Source: a virus
Direction: 5' to 3' (one strand)
Length of the DNA stretch: 60,562 bases
IMG/VR virus record: IMGVR_UViG_3300002052_000004
Span: 1 to 60,562 of that record
The stretch's first letter is position 1. The number at the start of each line of letters is the position of its first letter. The notes under the pieces are model-generated. The model was given only the letters and a program-made list of their open reading frames with translations, did no database searches and was not told the origin of the DNA. Both the position numbers and the translations under genes were made by a program. This document shows, in pieces, positions 41,481-49,835 of this stretch.

Positions 41481-41873
41481 TTATGGGTCTCGATATACCT
41501 TCCTCTCAAACCGATTCTGTGCGATGCAAGCTCCCTCTTCAAGTATTGCCTCCTCGAGGCTCACAGGGTCTATGTAACCTATCTCTGCTAGTTCTTGAAG
41601 TGCTTCTAACTCCTCTAACCCTTGCCTCTCCGTAATCTCTCTCCTCTCAGACGGGTCGAGGAAATCCATGAATGGGTCGTAGTCACCGACACAGAATGCC
41701 GCGTACTGTTGTGCGGCATCATCATCGTTCCCTCGCGCTCTTGCTTCATCGTAAGCTTTACTCCACTCCATGTCCTTTACTTTCCTCTTCCCCCATTCTC
41801 GCAGTTCCATGAACTCGTTCACACTCATCGGTTGCCACTTCGGTAAGTTTGGCATTAATCCATTAAAACTCAC
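41481..41873 (-). CDS. Unknown acidic helical protein
   Basis: This 130-residue protein starts at GTG 41873 (GGAGGTGAGCAT). It is acidic with long helices. MSVNEFMELREWGKRK faintly recalls the MPKS N-terminal motif of other genes but is internal. Function unknown. Confidence 0.6.
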   Translation of the reverse strand: MSFNGLMPNLPKWQPMSVNEFMELREWGKRKVKDMEWSKAYDEARARGNDDDAAQQYAAFCVGDYDPFMDFLDPSERREITERQGLEELEALQELAEIGYIDPVSLEEAILEEGACIAQNRFERKVYRDP

Positions 41874-41884
41874 ATGCTCACCTC

Positions 41885-42292
41885 CTACCATGTTACGTGT
41901 TTGAAATGTTCCTCCCAGAACTCATTTATCTTTACCTCAACTTCGACCCATTTGAATCCTCGCTTTGCGATAAATGGATATCCGGCTGAAAAGGCCTCTT
42001 TCCTCCCATTTGGTCCAGTGAAGTATACAGCAGCCATTTCAGCGGTTATCTCCTCGAACGATTGTTCCATATCAAGTTTCTTCAGTGCCTTTTGCCCAAG
42101 CTCTGTGATAACATACTTCGCTGGTTTCATAACATTCAAGTGTGTGCGTTTCACTAGTCCACGAATTAACAGTGTTTCAAGGAATTTTGAACTCCAAGCA
42201 GTTACCGGCCGAAATATCTCATGATTGTGCTCTTTACCATCAGCGAGTTTCCGCAATGCCCAATGATGCCTTCCAAGTGTTCTCATTTTCAT
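41885..42292 (-). CDS. Winged-helix protein with C-terminal domain
   Basis: In this 135-residue protein, residues 1-70 form a winged helix (LGRHHWALRKLADG, AWSSKFLETLLIRGLV, YVITELGQKALKKL) followed by a basic alpha/beta C-terminal part. ATG 42292 follows GAGGTGAGTAGT. Confidence 0.65.
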   Translation of the reverse strand: MKMRTLGRHHWALRKLADGKEHNHEIFRPVTAWSSKFLETLLIRGLVKRTHLNVMKPAKYVITELGQKALKKLDMEQSFEEITAEMAAVYFTGPNGRKEAFSAGYPFIAKRGFKWVEVEVKINEFWEEHFKHVTW

Positions 42293-42293
42293 A

Positions 42294-42527
42294 CTACTCA
42301 CCTCGCATCTGGCAAGCTATCATCCTTTCAGGTGTGTATTCTTCACAGCACCAACATCTACCACAATCATGTACGTGTTTACAGAACCAAATGAGGAAAT
42401 CCTCATGCGTCTCAAACATACTCTGACAGCTTTCACACACACCACTCCAATGTGCTGTGAAGAACAGTCCACAACACTTACAGCGATAGTAGTGAACTTC
42501 TAGAACTTCTAATCTAATCGGACTCAT
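42294..42527 (-). CDS. Cys-rich zinc protein
   Basis: This 77-residue protein has about ten cysteines (CKCCG, CESC, CKHVHDCGRCWCCEE) and several His. Two zinc sites are likely. ATG 42527 follows GGAGATAAACCC. Confidence 0.65.
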   Translation of the reverse strand: MSPIRLEVLEVHYYRCKCCGLFFTAHWSGVCESCQSMFETHEDFLIWFCKHVHDCGRCWCCEEYTPERMIACQMRGE

Positions 42528-42706
42528 GTTGGGTTTATCTCCTGCGCAATGTACTGGTCGTTGTTGAACGACCTCTTCTCGTCCCTCTTCTTCTGCCACT
42601 CATTTTTCCTTCTCCGTGCATCCCTCACTCTCTCATACACACTCCTAGGTGTTTGCTGTCCTCTGTGTGAAGGTAGGCCTCGGAGTTCATCCATACTCTT
42701 CGGCAC
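42524..42706 (-). CDS. Small basic protein with MPKSM N-terminal motif
   Basis: This 60-residue protein starts at GTG 42706 behind GGAGGGATAAGT. It begins MPKSMDELRGLPS, like the winged-helix genes at 31204, 37213 and 44950, but the remainder is a basic helix rather than a winged helix. Confidence 0.6.
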   Translation of the reverse strand: MPKSMDELRGLPSHRGQQTPRSVYERVRDARRRKNEWQKKRDEKRSFNNDQYIAQEINPT

Positions 42707-42708
42707 AC

Positions 42709-43104
42709 TTATCCCTCCACCACTGTGACTTTTCGTTGGAGCTTCATACAATATACGGTCACAGTGTCTCCGTGTTCTTCAATTTCATCCTGGTTTGCAT
42801 ACGAACACCAATACTCTCTTCCGCCTTTGTAGTTCACCACACATCCATCCTCTACTCCACACTCCGTCCATTCATCAGGGACGATGCCATGTATTGGTTT
42901 TCCTTTGCCATTGAGACTTACACAGACAAGTAGTGGTTTCCTTTCAAGAGGAGCTATCTCCCCTTTCGCTATCTTCAACTCACATCTGTTACAAGGGTTC
43001 TCATATCCATGAACGCACTTCTCTGTGCACACTTTGTCACACACTGTGCAGACACATTGTTTACACTGTTCCGAATCGTATAACGCTAACTTCGAAGTGT
43101 TCAT
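42709..43104 (-). CDS. Cys-rich metal-binding protein
   Basis: This 131-residue protein has nine cysteines in the N-terminal third (CKQCVCTVCDKVCTEKC, CNRC) and more later. The spacing could hold two or three zinc ions or an iron-sulfur cluster. The start is uncertain between ATG 43104 and GTG 43116. Confidence 0.6.
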   Translation of the reverse strand: MNTSKLALYDSEQCKQCVCTVCDKVCTEKCVHGYENPCNRCELKIAKGEIAPLERKPLLVCVSLNGKGKPIHGIVPDEWTECGVEDGCVVNYKGGREYWCSYANQDEIEEHGDTVTVYCMKLQRKVTVVEG

Positions 43105-43370
43105 TTCGCTAACCACTCCTTTACTACAACGAGTGCGTCGAGGAAACCACTGAAACTAACAAAGTCATCTCTGCTCCATTTCTCTAGAGTTGCATTGAGA
43201 CGTGTTCGCAAACTTTCTGGTAATTCAGCGTACGTTTTCATAACCATCCTCATCTCACAACGGGCCTCTTCTTGGTCATATCCGTTTTGCTGCAGGAATG
43301 ATATGTACGTCTTCACCCATTCCAATTTCCACACCTCGTAGCATCTTGCCAGCATCCATACATCACTCAT
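43101..43370 (-). CDS. Unknown 89-residue helical protein
   Basis: It is helical and Trp-rich, with no motif recognised. Good GGAGGTGAATGAACA site. Confidence 0.55.
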   Translation of the reverse strand: MSDVWMLARCYEVWKLEWVKTYISFLQQNGYDQEEARCEMRMVMKTYAELPESLRTRLNATLEKWSRDDFVSFSGFLDALVVVKEWLAK

Positions 43371-43384
43371 TGTTCATTCACCTC

Positions 43385-43588
43385 CTATATCTCCTGTTCA
43401 TGGACAACTATTTCGAAATCGTAGAGCCATCCACCAAGTCCTGTTTCTTTCTTCATACTAACGATATCTTTGAACTGTCGCCTGCTGATGGTTATCAGCA
43501 TCACTTCCAAAGTACCGTCTTCCTTTTCATAGACCTCACCGAATACTCCACCATCGGCTCTCCGAACATATCCGACTAACTTGTTCAT
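43385..43588 (-). CDS. Unknown 67-residue protein
   Basis: ATG 43588 is preferred: it has GAGGTGAAC upstream and the TATA at 43640 would fall inside a longer frame starting at 43660. A beta-rich fold is likely. Confidence 0.6.
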   Translation of the reverse strand: MNKLVGYVRRADGGVFGEVYEKEDGTLEVMLITISRRQFKDIVSMKKETGLGGWLYDFEIVVHEQEI

Positions 43589-43639
43589 GGTTTTGTTCAC
43601 CTCTTTCAATTTTTCATCGAAAATACTATCCCTCTCCAC

Positions 43640-43649
43640 CTTTATAAAA
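43640..43649 (-). promoter_or_regulatory. TATA box
   Basis: On the minus strand TTTTATAAAG lies about 50 bases before ATG 43588. It lacks the GGAAAG BRE of the other early promoters. Confidence 0.55.
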
Positions 43650-43667
43650 CTTGCGGACATAGTTCAA

Positions 43668-44036
43668 TCAGGTAGTTATTGTGGGTGCTCTAGCTTTCTG
43701 AAGTAATTCCTGATAGTCGAGTTGAGTGTATGTATCCAGTAAGGCTATCATACATTCCAGACAATAAGTCTTCCCAAGAAATTCGAACATGGCTAACTTC
43801 TCTCCAGTCGTACTGGCATCCCGATGATTTACACACCATACGATACTCTTCATAGGGTCTTGTTCAATTATGCGAATTCCTACGACCTGCCTATTCTTTG
43901 CCGAGCTAAACGCTTCTGTCGGTCGTTTACATCTCGGGCATGCTTTCGGGTTCTCAACTCTCGGTACCCACTTATAATGACAGTGTTTACATTCCACCTG
44001 TTGTACTTCGATTACTTGCTCCTCTTCATCGCTCAA
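43668..44036 (-). CDS. Zinc-ribbon protein
   Basis: This 122-residue protein starts at TTG 44036. CKHCHYKW and CPRCKRP form a rubredoxin-like ribbon; CVNH and CLEC form a second knuckle pair. It is among the first genes of the early block, with a TATA at 44075. Confidence 0.65.
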   Translation of the reverse strand: MSDEEEQVIEVQQVECKHCHYKWVPRVENPKACPRCKRPTEAFSSAKNRQVVGIRIIEQDPMKSIVWCVNHRDASTTGEKLAMFEFLGKTYCLECMIALLDTYTQLDYQELLQKARAPTITT

Positions 44037-44071
44037 ACCTATCACCTCATGTGATAAGTCTATGTGTGAAC

Positions 44072-44084
44072 CTATATATAAATT
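44072..44084 (-). promoter_or_regulatory. TATA box for zinc-ribbon gene
   Basis: On the minus strand TTTATATATAGG lies about 40 bases before TTG 44036, giving a very short leader. Confidence 0.55.
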
Positions 44085-44152
44085 TTTTGATGATGATTAC
44101 TGATGATGATGATGATTGTCGTAAATAGTGAGATATGATGTAGTCATCATAT
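44085..44152. repeat. GAT-rich repeat and inverted repeat
   Basis: Repeated GAT triplets (44089-44117) are followed by ATATGATG (44133-44140) and CATCATAT (44145-44152), an 8-bp inverted repeat with a 4-base loop. It lies just upstream of an early promoter and may be an operator. Confidence 0.5.
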
Positions 44153-44209
44153 GTCGTCATCATCAACTAAGGAAAAAATATGACGACTATGATTTACTCC
44201 CACGTTCAG

Positions 44210-44505
44210 TAGTCTATGTGAAATAGAAATCCACGTGGTTCCGCTGCTTATATGGGCAAGAACAGGCTCCAGATGGTGGATTAGGGTTCGGTAAGACTCA
44301 AGACATGTATCTTAAGAGATGCGAAACTGTCGCTCCGGTTCCGGTCGCTCCCGTAAAAGCCTTTGTGTATGTGCCGCGCCGCTCCTACATGTGCCAGGTT
44401 CCGGCGGCAAGTGGGTTTGACGAACCCCCAACTCCCCGCGCAGCCACCGCTGCAAGGCTAGGCTGCACTTCGGCATTGTGCGAGGGTGAGGCTTGCTCAA
44501 CCCTC
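44210..44505 (-). ncRNA. GC-rich structured element
   Basis: Most of 44046-44496 is non-coding. Stems include GGGTT/AACCC (44413-44427), GCAGCC/GGCTGC (44440-44466), GCAC/GTGC (44465-44481) and GAGGGTGAG pairing to CTC-ACCCTC (44482-44505). G+C is clearly above the flanks. It sits downstream of the 37-residue gene and upstream of an early promoter; strand is assumed from context. Confidence 0.45.
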
Positions 44506-44610
44506 TGCACGCTTCGTAACTTTTCCGTTAACTACATCGTACTCCAGCTCTACGATGAGGTCGTGCAAATCATCGTAGAGCGCTTGCAGGTACTTTTGTA
44601 TTGGTTCCAA
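44497..44610 (-). CDS. Small helical protein
   Basis: This 37-residue protein starts at TTG 44610 with AAGGAGGTGAATCA. It is an acidic amphipathic helix (YLQALYDDLHDLIVELEYD) with a basic tail. Its stop lies in the structured element. Confidence 0.5.
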   Translation of the reverse strand: MEPIQKYLQALYDDLHDLIVELEYDVVNGKVTKRAEG

Positions 44611-44683
44611 TGATTCACCTCCTTATATGTTTATTGTTGTACAAAAAAGGGGGAATTGGTCGTTGTCATCAACAGTTGAAGTG

Positions 44684-44950
44684 TTACTTCAACTGAGCGT
44701 CACCATAGTAGTAGGTGCCTTTCAAGTCACGGCATTGTAATCTTCGTCCAGTCACTGCGCGCTGTAACAGTTTCATTGTCCTGAAGCGTGATACTTTCTT
44801 TTGTACCATCTTCGTGTGAACTTCGGATACACTCCAGAACTTGCCACTTTCAATGATACTTTTGACTATGGGCGCAAAGTCAATTTTCTTTCCACCCTTT
44901 CGTTTCGGATTGATAGTGCAGTTTTGTAGTTCGGTTAGAGACTTTGGCAT
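44684..44950 (-). CDS. Winged-helix protein with MPKSL N-terminal motif
   Basis: This 88-residue protein begins MPKSLTELQN and continues RKGGKKIDFAPIVKSII, very like the gene at 37213 (QGGKKVEWNEIARKVI). The winged helix is at residues 20-85. It is the first gene of the minus-strand block and a good candidate early regulator. GGAGGTGAATCATTAAA site. Confidence 0.75.
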   Translation of the reverse strand: MPKSLTELQNCTINPKRKGGKKIDFAPIVKSIIESGKFWSVSEVHTKMVQKKVSRFRTMKLLQRAVTGRRLQCRDLKGTYYYGDAQLK

Positions 44951-45269
44951 TTTAATGATTCACCTCCTTCACATCTGTATTGAACAAAAAATGAGGGGTT
45001 ATTAGTTGGTTGTAGAAAGTTAATTCGTATATTTGTTTGTTAGTGTATATTAATAGTGTTATTGTAAAGTGGTCATTGTAAATGTTAAGAAAGAATTGAT
45101 TTTGTAGTGTTGTTATTGTATGTGGTTGAGTTTTTTGTTGTTGTTTCATTTTTGTTCAAGAGATTATAATACCGTATTACAATATAAAGTTTGTTACTAT
45201 GATTGAAATATGATACAACTATGATATATTACACAATATTATGCGGTTTAAGTCGACAGATTGTCGGTC

Positions 45270-45486
45270 AAAGAACTCTTAAGTCTTAAGTCTTGTATCG
45301 TAAGATTTGCTAGACGACTTTGCCATTTTTTTTAAGCCTCTCGCCTCTCCTGAGACACACGACTTGAGTCGTACGACTTGCGATACGTGAGCTAAAAAGT
45401 ATAGGAGCTATGTCTTATGTCTTATGTCAGGTCGAACATGACATATGTCACATGTCAGGACACTCATGACTCATATCGTAAGATTT
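45270..45486. repeat. Short direct repeats and palindromes
   Basis: Seven-base repeats are seen: CTTAAGT copies around 45278-45293, and TCTTATG copies around 45411-45427. TATCGTAAGATTT occurs at about 45297 and again at about 45475. ACGACTTG occurs twice near 45360-45382. TGACATATGTCA (45439-45450) is a perfect 12-bp palindrome. These could be binding sites for an initiator or repressor. Confidence 0.55.
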
Positions 45487-45675
45487 AAGATAAGGGTGGT
45501 TGGAGAATGGAAGTGGTAGTGGATAGTAGTTTGGTTGTTTAGGTTTGTGGAGTGGTAATGGAAAGTGGAGTGGAGTTGGAGAATGGTGTAGTAGAATTGG
45601 ATGTGGAAGTGGATTAGTAATGTGTGGGATAGTGGGTATGGAGAGGATGGATATGGAGTGGTAATTAGTAGTGGT
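45478..45675 (+). other. 198-base tract without cytosine
   Basis: From 45478 to 45675 the plus strand contains only A, G and T, with many TGGAGTGG- and GGAAGTGG-like clusters. The minus strand is therefore free of G. Frames through it are low-complexity and not gene-like. Confidence 0.9.
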
Positions 45676-45889
45676 CATCGTACGTCTTATGACTTGTGTA
45701 ATGAGTCTTATATCTTACTTAACAAAAAACATGTCGCAAGATATGAGATACGAGACCGAGGCAGCTTTTCCCCTACTGGTTTCTCATAAAAAGTCATCCG
45801 AACCCTATCTTGCACTTGGTTTCCCTGAAGTTATCCCATCAGAACACACCATTCACTGTCTACACTCCTCACACTGTACTCTCCCTCCA

Positions 45890-45905
45890 CGTAACATTTA
45901 AATAT
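45890..45905 (+). promoter_or_regulatory. Late promoter before terminase
   Basis: GTAACATTTAAATATA provides a TATA box about 55 bases before the ATG at 45955. It resembles the promoter at 53825 (ACAACCTTTAAATAC) and lacks the GGAAAG element of early promoters. Confidence 0.6.
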
Positions 45906-45954
45906 ATGCTCACCTAAAATATACTCGACAGAACTCTCTAACCGAGGTGGGAAC

Positions 45955-46476
45955 ATGGGAGATTGTAAAGTCTGCAACCATCCGAGAGCTACAGAGATAA
46001 TGCAGAAAGTCTTCGCCGGCGAAATGAATTACACTGATGCAGCGAAGGAATTCAACATACCCGTACCGACAGTGTGGAACTGTTTCAAAGAACACTGGCA
46101 ACAGGAAATCACGGACAAAGGAGTAGCATTAACGCTTAAAGACGTAAAGAATCCAGATGACTTTGTTACCGTACTGAAGGGATTCATTGCTAAGCTTATC
46201 AAGCAAGTAGATGATGCGATGGGTCAACCAGCAAATACATATAATGCCACTGCTGTGACGAAGCTTTCGAAAGAACTTCGAGAGATGATGAGAGACATTC
46301 TTGAGTTCGAGGGAAAGCTCAAAACAGGACCACTTGTGCAACTTAACGTTCTGCAAACACAATTCACGAAGCTCACATCTGTAATCTTCTCTGAAATGTG
46401 TTCCGAATGTCAAGCAAAACTTCTCAAAGTTCTACCAGAACTTACAGAAACTCAGCCTCCGACAATTACTGCATAG
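45955..46476 (+). CDS. Terminase small subunit candidate
   Basis: In this 173-residue protein, residues 1-55 hold CKVCNHP and a helix-turn-helix (NYTDAAKEFNIPVPTVWNCF) resembling small-terminase DNA-binding domains. The remainder is helical, suited to oligomerisation. It precedes the large terminase by one gene. GAGGTGGGAAC site. Confidence 0.7.
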   Translation: MGDCKVCNHPRATEIMQKVFAGEMNYTDAAKEFNIPVPTVWNCFKEHWQQEITDKGVALTLKDVKNPDDFVTVLKGFIAKLIKQVDDAMGQPANTYNATAVTKLSKELREMMRDILEFEGKLKTGPLVQLNVLQTQFTKLTSVIFSEMCSECQAKLLKVLPELTETQPPTITA

Positions 46477-46487
46477 GAGTTAATCAA

Positions 46488-46913
46488 ATGGAACGTCCAC
46501 ATCTGTGTCCAGACGAAACATGCAACCCTCTGTATTGTAATTATGATAGAAGGAATTTTGACAAAGGATACTCATACTTCTGTTGGGGTAAGATAAAGAA
46601 AGAGCATGTTTTCGTTGCAGGTGAAGTAGAACATAAGAATCAATTCCATCAGTGTATCTACACGCCTCTCAAAGGTCACATAGTATTCTTCATAACCACA
46701 GATGACGCATGGACAGATTTTCTCGGTTCTTGTACAGTTATGGATTTCGAGGAAGAGCTTGTCTGTGATGAATGTGGACCGATTAGTAGAGCGAGCAGCA
46801 ATTTGCATGCCTTTCCTAAGGAGGGCACTAAACTTTGCTCGAAATGTGCAGTACGGTTAGGAAAACTTACGTGGCATCCTGAGAAAAAGAGGTATTGGTA
46901 TGAATCAACTTAA
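46488..46913 (+). CDS. Cys-rich protein between terminase genes
   Basis: In this 141-residue protein, ATG 46488 follows TAGGAGTTAATCAA. CPDETCNPLYC near the start and CDEC, CSKC further on suggest two zinc sites. Function unknown; it overlaps the large terminase start. Confidence 0.65.
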   Translation: MERPHLCPDETCNPLYCNYDRRNFDKGYSYFCWGKIKKEHVFVAGEVEHKNQFHQCIYTPLKGHIVFFITTDDAWTDFLGSCTVMDFEEELVCDECGPISRASSNLHAFPKEGTKLCSKCAVRLGKLTWHPEKKRYWYEST

Positions 46914-48360
46914 AAGACTGCAACTTATTCTCAAAGCGAAGCAGGACCCTAATTTTTTCCTCTCGGAACCGTACTTTATCGGAGATTTCGACCCTTACCC
47001 TGTCCAGAGAGAAGTTTTTTGTGACTTTTACAACGGAAAGTTTAAAGAACTTGACATGGTAGCTGGAATGGGCGGAGGAAAGTCTGCACTTGGCTCATTT
47101 TTCATCGCATACGATGCAATGGACATACTTGTTCGCCAAGACCCTGCGAAGGACTATGGTTTATCCTCACACTCACTCATCACGCAATTTGCAATTGCAA
47201 GAAGTCAAGACCAAGCAGCTGATACGGTATTCGCGGAAGTACAGGAAAGGATGCGTGCACCGTTCTTTATGGAATATCGTCCGAAGATAAAAGAATACAG
47301 CGTAACCTTTCGGAAGCATCGTGATTTAGAGATACACGCAGGAGGAGCTGTTTCTGCTGGTTCACTCATGGGCCGGAACTTGAAAACAGTAGTGTTCGAC
47401 GAAATTACCTCGTACGATGAGACAAAATCCCAAAGAGGTGCTTGGCAGGTATACACGCGCTTACGGAAGTCAACGAATCGATTTGGCTTTGACGGACATG
47501 TACTTGCAATAAGTATGTGTTGGCACGATAATGACATCATCATGACTCTTGTAAGACGGAACGCAAATGACCCTCATACGCTCACACGCAGCTACACAAC
47601 ATGGGAGATGAATCCGAATAAACCGTTTAATTCTCCGGAGATGCAGGCTGAGTTGAAGCAAGACCCAGCGACATTCTGGAGAGATTATGGTATCAAGCCC
47701 CATATGGCTCTTGAAACATACTACCCAGACCTTACTGTGATAAACTTCGGTGGAAGAGAAAATGTATTCGCAAACCTTCAAGTGAATTTTGAGAACATAG
47801 AAGTTCTTGACAGGAAAGAAATTGGAGTCATTCCGGTTGAATCCGGGCATACATACATTCTTTCCGCTGACCCGAGCGTAAACAACTGCCGATTTGGTCT
47901 CGCGTTACTACACGTAGAGGGAAAGAAAGTCATCATAGATGGTCTGTTTCGACTCGTACCTAAGGAGAAAGGTAAAGAACTCAACCCGTACAAAGTTCGA
48001 AAACTGCTCGTTGCCATCTGTAAGACCTTCCCGGTGGTGTATTTCATCACTGACCAATGGGCATATAATGAGGCAATCGCTGATATAAAGAACCTTGGGG
48101 TTAGAGTTCTGTTCAAACCGTTGCGCAAAGAAGAGCACGATGAGGTTAAGAGTGCTTTCTTTGACAAAACCTTAGAATTATGCGAGTACGAACCAATATT
48201 AGAGGAGTTCAAACAGATGCTGGTGCTAGATAGTAAACGCATAGGTATGATTCGCGGCGGGTACATCGACACCGTTGATGCCCTTACCCGCGGATACTGG
48301 GCGATAAAGGAACACATGATGAATCGTCCATATCTACCAATTGCCGTGGAGGTGATATAA
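46900..48360 (+). CDS. terL: Terminase large subunit
   Basis: This 486-residue packaging motor and nuclease has Walker A AGMGGGKS (55-62), Walker B TVVFDE (Asp167-Glu168), and RNase H-like nuclease residues at LSADPS (Asp324), FITDQ and IDTVDAL. It cuts concatemers and pumps DNA into the prohead through the portal encoded next. Confidence 0.95.
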   Translation: MNQLKRLQLILKAKQDPNFFLSEPYFIGDFDPYPVQREVFCDFYNGKFKELDMVAGMGGGKSALGSFFIAYDAMDILVRQDPAKDYGLSSHSLITQFAIARSQDQAADTVFAEVQERMRAPFFMEYRPKIKEYSVTFRKHRDLEIHAGGAVSAGSLMGRNLKTVVFDEITSYDETKSQRGAWQVYTRLRKSTNRFGFDGHVLAISMCWHDNDIIMTLVRRNANDPHTLTRSYTTWEMNPNKPFNSPEMQAELKQDPATFWRDYGIKPHMALETYYPDLTVINFGGRENVFANLQVNFENIEVLDRKEIGVIPVESGHTYILSADPSVNNCRFGLALLHVEGKKVIIDGLFRLVPKEKGKELNPYKVRKLLVAICKTFPVVYFITDQWAYNEAIADIKNLGVRVLFKPLRKEEHDEVKSAFFDKTLELCEYEPILEEFKQMLVLDSKRIGMIRGGYIDTVDALTRGYWAIKEHMMNRPYLPIAVEVI

Positions 48361-49821
48361 TTGCCAGTAACGAGAAAATTCCTGTCAAGTCTCCCTCCAA
48401 GGAAGGTGCAATTACAAGATACAATCAGTGGTCCGCCGATAATTCAAGCTCTAGAGTCCGCACTTCAACCAATGCAAGGGACTAGGAATCGTTATAAGAC
48501 TTACCAGAGTTTTCTTCGAATGGACCCAGAGATAAATAACGCCGTGACGAGACTTTCTCTACTTGTACAGTTCGCGTACAAAGGTGTAGTCATTCGTGCA
48601 GGGAAAGAACTCACTACAGACGAAGAGACATTGCTGAAAAATGCAAAGGACTTTGCAAAAACCATGGACTTCCGTGGAAGATTCTTCTACATTGCGAAAC
48701 ACCTTCTCCGTGATGGTGATGAAGTTTTCGTTACACACACGGATAATGCTGCAGCAGCCAACCTTGGTGTGCAACAAATTCAACCGTTGCCGATTACGAA
48801 GTTAACAGGAGTGACCGATGAGGGTCAGATAGGTAAAACAGATACAAATATCGTCGGTCCTGCAATGATTTACGTAGTGAATGAGAGCGACGAGTCAAAG
48901 CGACAAAAGTTCCCACAGAATGATAAGCAGAAAGTATATCATGTCGCATTGGATAATCATGCTGAGGAAATATATGACAACATGGGAAGATACACTTTCG
49001 GTGTTTGGTCAGAAAGTCCCTTAGAAGCTCTTCGTACGAGGGTTCTCTGGAAACAAGCGATACTTATCGCAGACATTCTCTGGCGATATAGAAATGTGCC
49101 GAGAGAGGTGCATGAACTTGACGTGTCGATGTTTAAACCAGAGGATTTCACAGGAGAAACCCCTGCTGCACGATTGTCAAACTACCAGACAGCTATACGA
49201 GCCTACCTTAGAGCGTACGCGGATGAGATTAAGAAGAAGAAAGTTGACCAAGGGTATGTTATCCCATCAGGTACGAAGATTTACTACACTGAACCGAAAC
49301 GCGTTGCGTACACTTCACCGAATGAAGTTATTGACCAGATTAATGAGAGTATTATCAAAGGGTTGTCTGCATATGACGTTGAAGCGGGAACATATGCGAC
49401 GGCACTTGTTGTGAGTTCATATGTCGTACTTCTGCCAGACTTGATAGCTGTGAAGATTAAGGACATCCTTCTAGAGGTTCTTAAAATGCATTTACGCAAG
49501 AAACACAATACGACAGATGAAAATCTCGAGAAGGTTGATATTAGGATTTCACTGGTACTTGACATCTTCAGAGGAGAACTAATTCGTCAAATGGCATTGC
49601 TCGCTGCAACAGGAACGCAAACAATCGATGAGTTGCGTGATTATATCGGACAAGACCCGATAACTGATAAGCAAGCTGAGCGGCTCATAGAAATTGTCGG
49701 TAAAGGTCGCAGTGGGCAATATGTGCAAACTCTTCTTGACTTACTCCGTGATTCTGAACGGAGAACAGAACCTCGGGAAACTACTCCTGAGTCGAAGAGA
49801 GAAATACAGGAAACCACTTAA
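48361..49821 (+). CDS. Portal protein
   Basis: This 486-residue protein starts at TTG 48361 with GGAGGTGATATAA, directly after terL. Features of siphovirus portals are an N-terminal MDPEINNAVTRLS region, a mixed stem/clip region with WKQAILIADILWRYR, and a Glu/Arg-rich C-terminus. It forms the dodecameric DNA gate at one capsid vertex. Confidence 0.88.
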   Translation: MPVTRKFLSSLPPRKVQLQDTISGPPIIQALESALQPMQGTRNRYKTYQSFLRMDPEINNAVTRLSLLVQFAYKGVVIRAGKELTTDEETLLKNAKDFAKTMDFRGRFFYIAKHLLRDGDEVFVTHTDNAAAANLGVQQIQPLPITKLTGVTDEGQIGKTDTNIVGPAMIYVVNESDESKRQKFPQNDKQKVYHVALDNHAEEIYDNMGRYTFGVWSESPLEALRTRVLWKQAILIADILWRYRNVPREVHELDVSMFKPEDFTGETPAARLSNYQTAIRAYLRAYADEIKKKKVDQGYVIPSGTKIYYTEPKRVAYTSPNEVIDQINESIIKGLSAYDVEAGTYATALVVSSYVVLLPDLIAVKIKDILLEVLKMHLRKKHNTTDENLEKVDIRISLVLDIFRGELIRQMALLAATGTQTIDELRDYIGQDPITDKQAERLIEIVGKGRSGQYVQTLLDLLRDSERRTEPRETTPESKREIQETT

Positions 49822-49835
49822 ATGGGGGTGAAAAT

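Larger units (their letters stand above)
44951..45954. other. Divergent non-coding region, origin candidate
   Basis: This ~1 kb separates the leftward early genes from the rightward late genes. In order it holds a T/G-rich tract almost free of C (about 44987-45146), an A/T-rich stretch (about 45160-45240), short AGTC/CTTAAGT repeats and palindromes (45241-45480), and a 198-base C-free tract (45478-45675). It ends with a promoter before the terminase gene. This combination suits a replication origin with divergent promoters. No convincing gene is seen. Confidence 0.55.

Noticed and set aside
44089-44117. C/D-box guide RNA from TGATGA repeats
   Set aside because: TGATGA arises from a simple GAT repeat; paired D boxes at proper spacing and guide segments are missing.
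44312-44613. Open frames on both strands in the GC-rich island
   Set aside because: Pro/Arg/Cys-rich translations of a stem-loop-rich sequence, without start signals except for the separate 37-residue gene at 44497-44610.
45448-45678. 76-codon minus-strand frame
   Set aside because: It is the translation of the C-free tract, giving only low-complexity His/Pro/Thr/Leu sequence.
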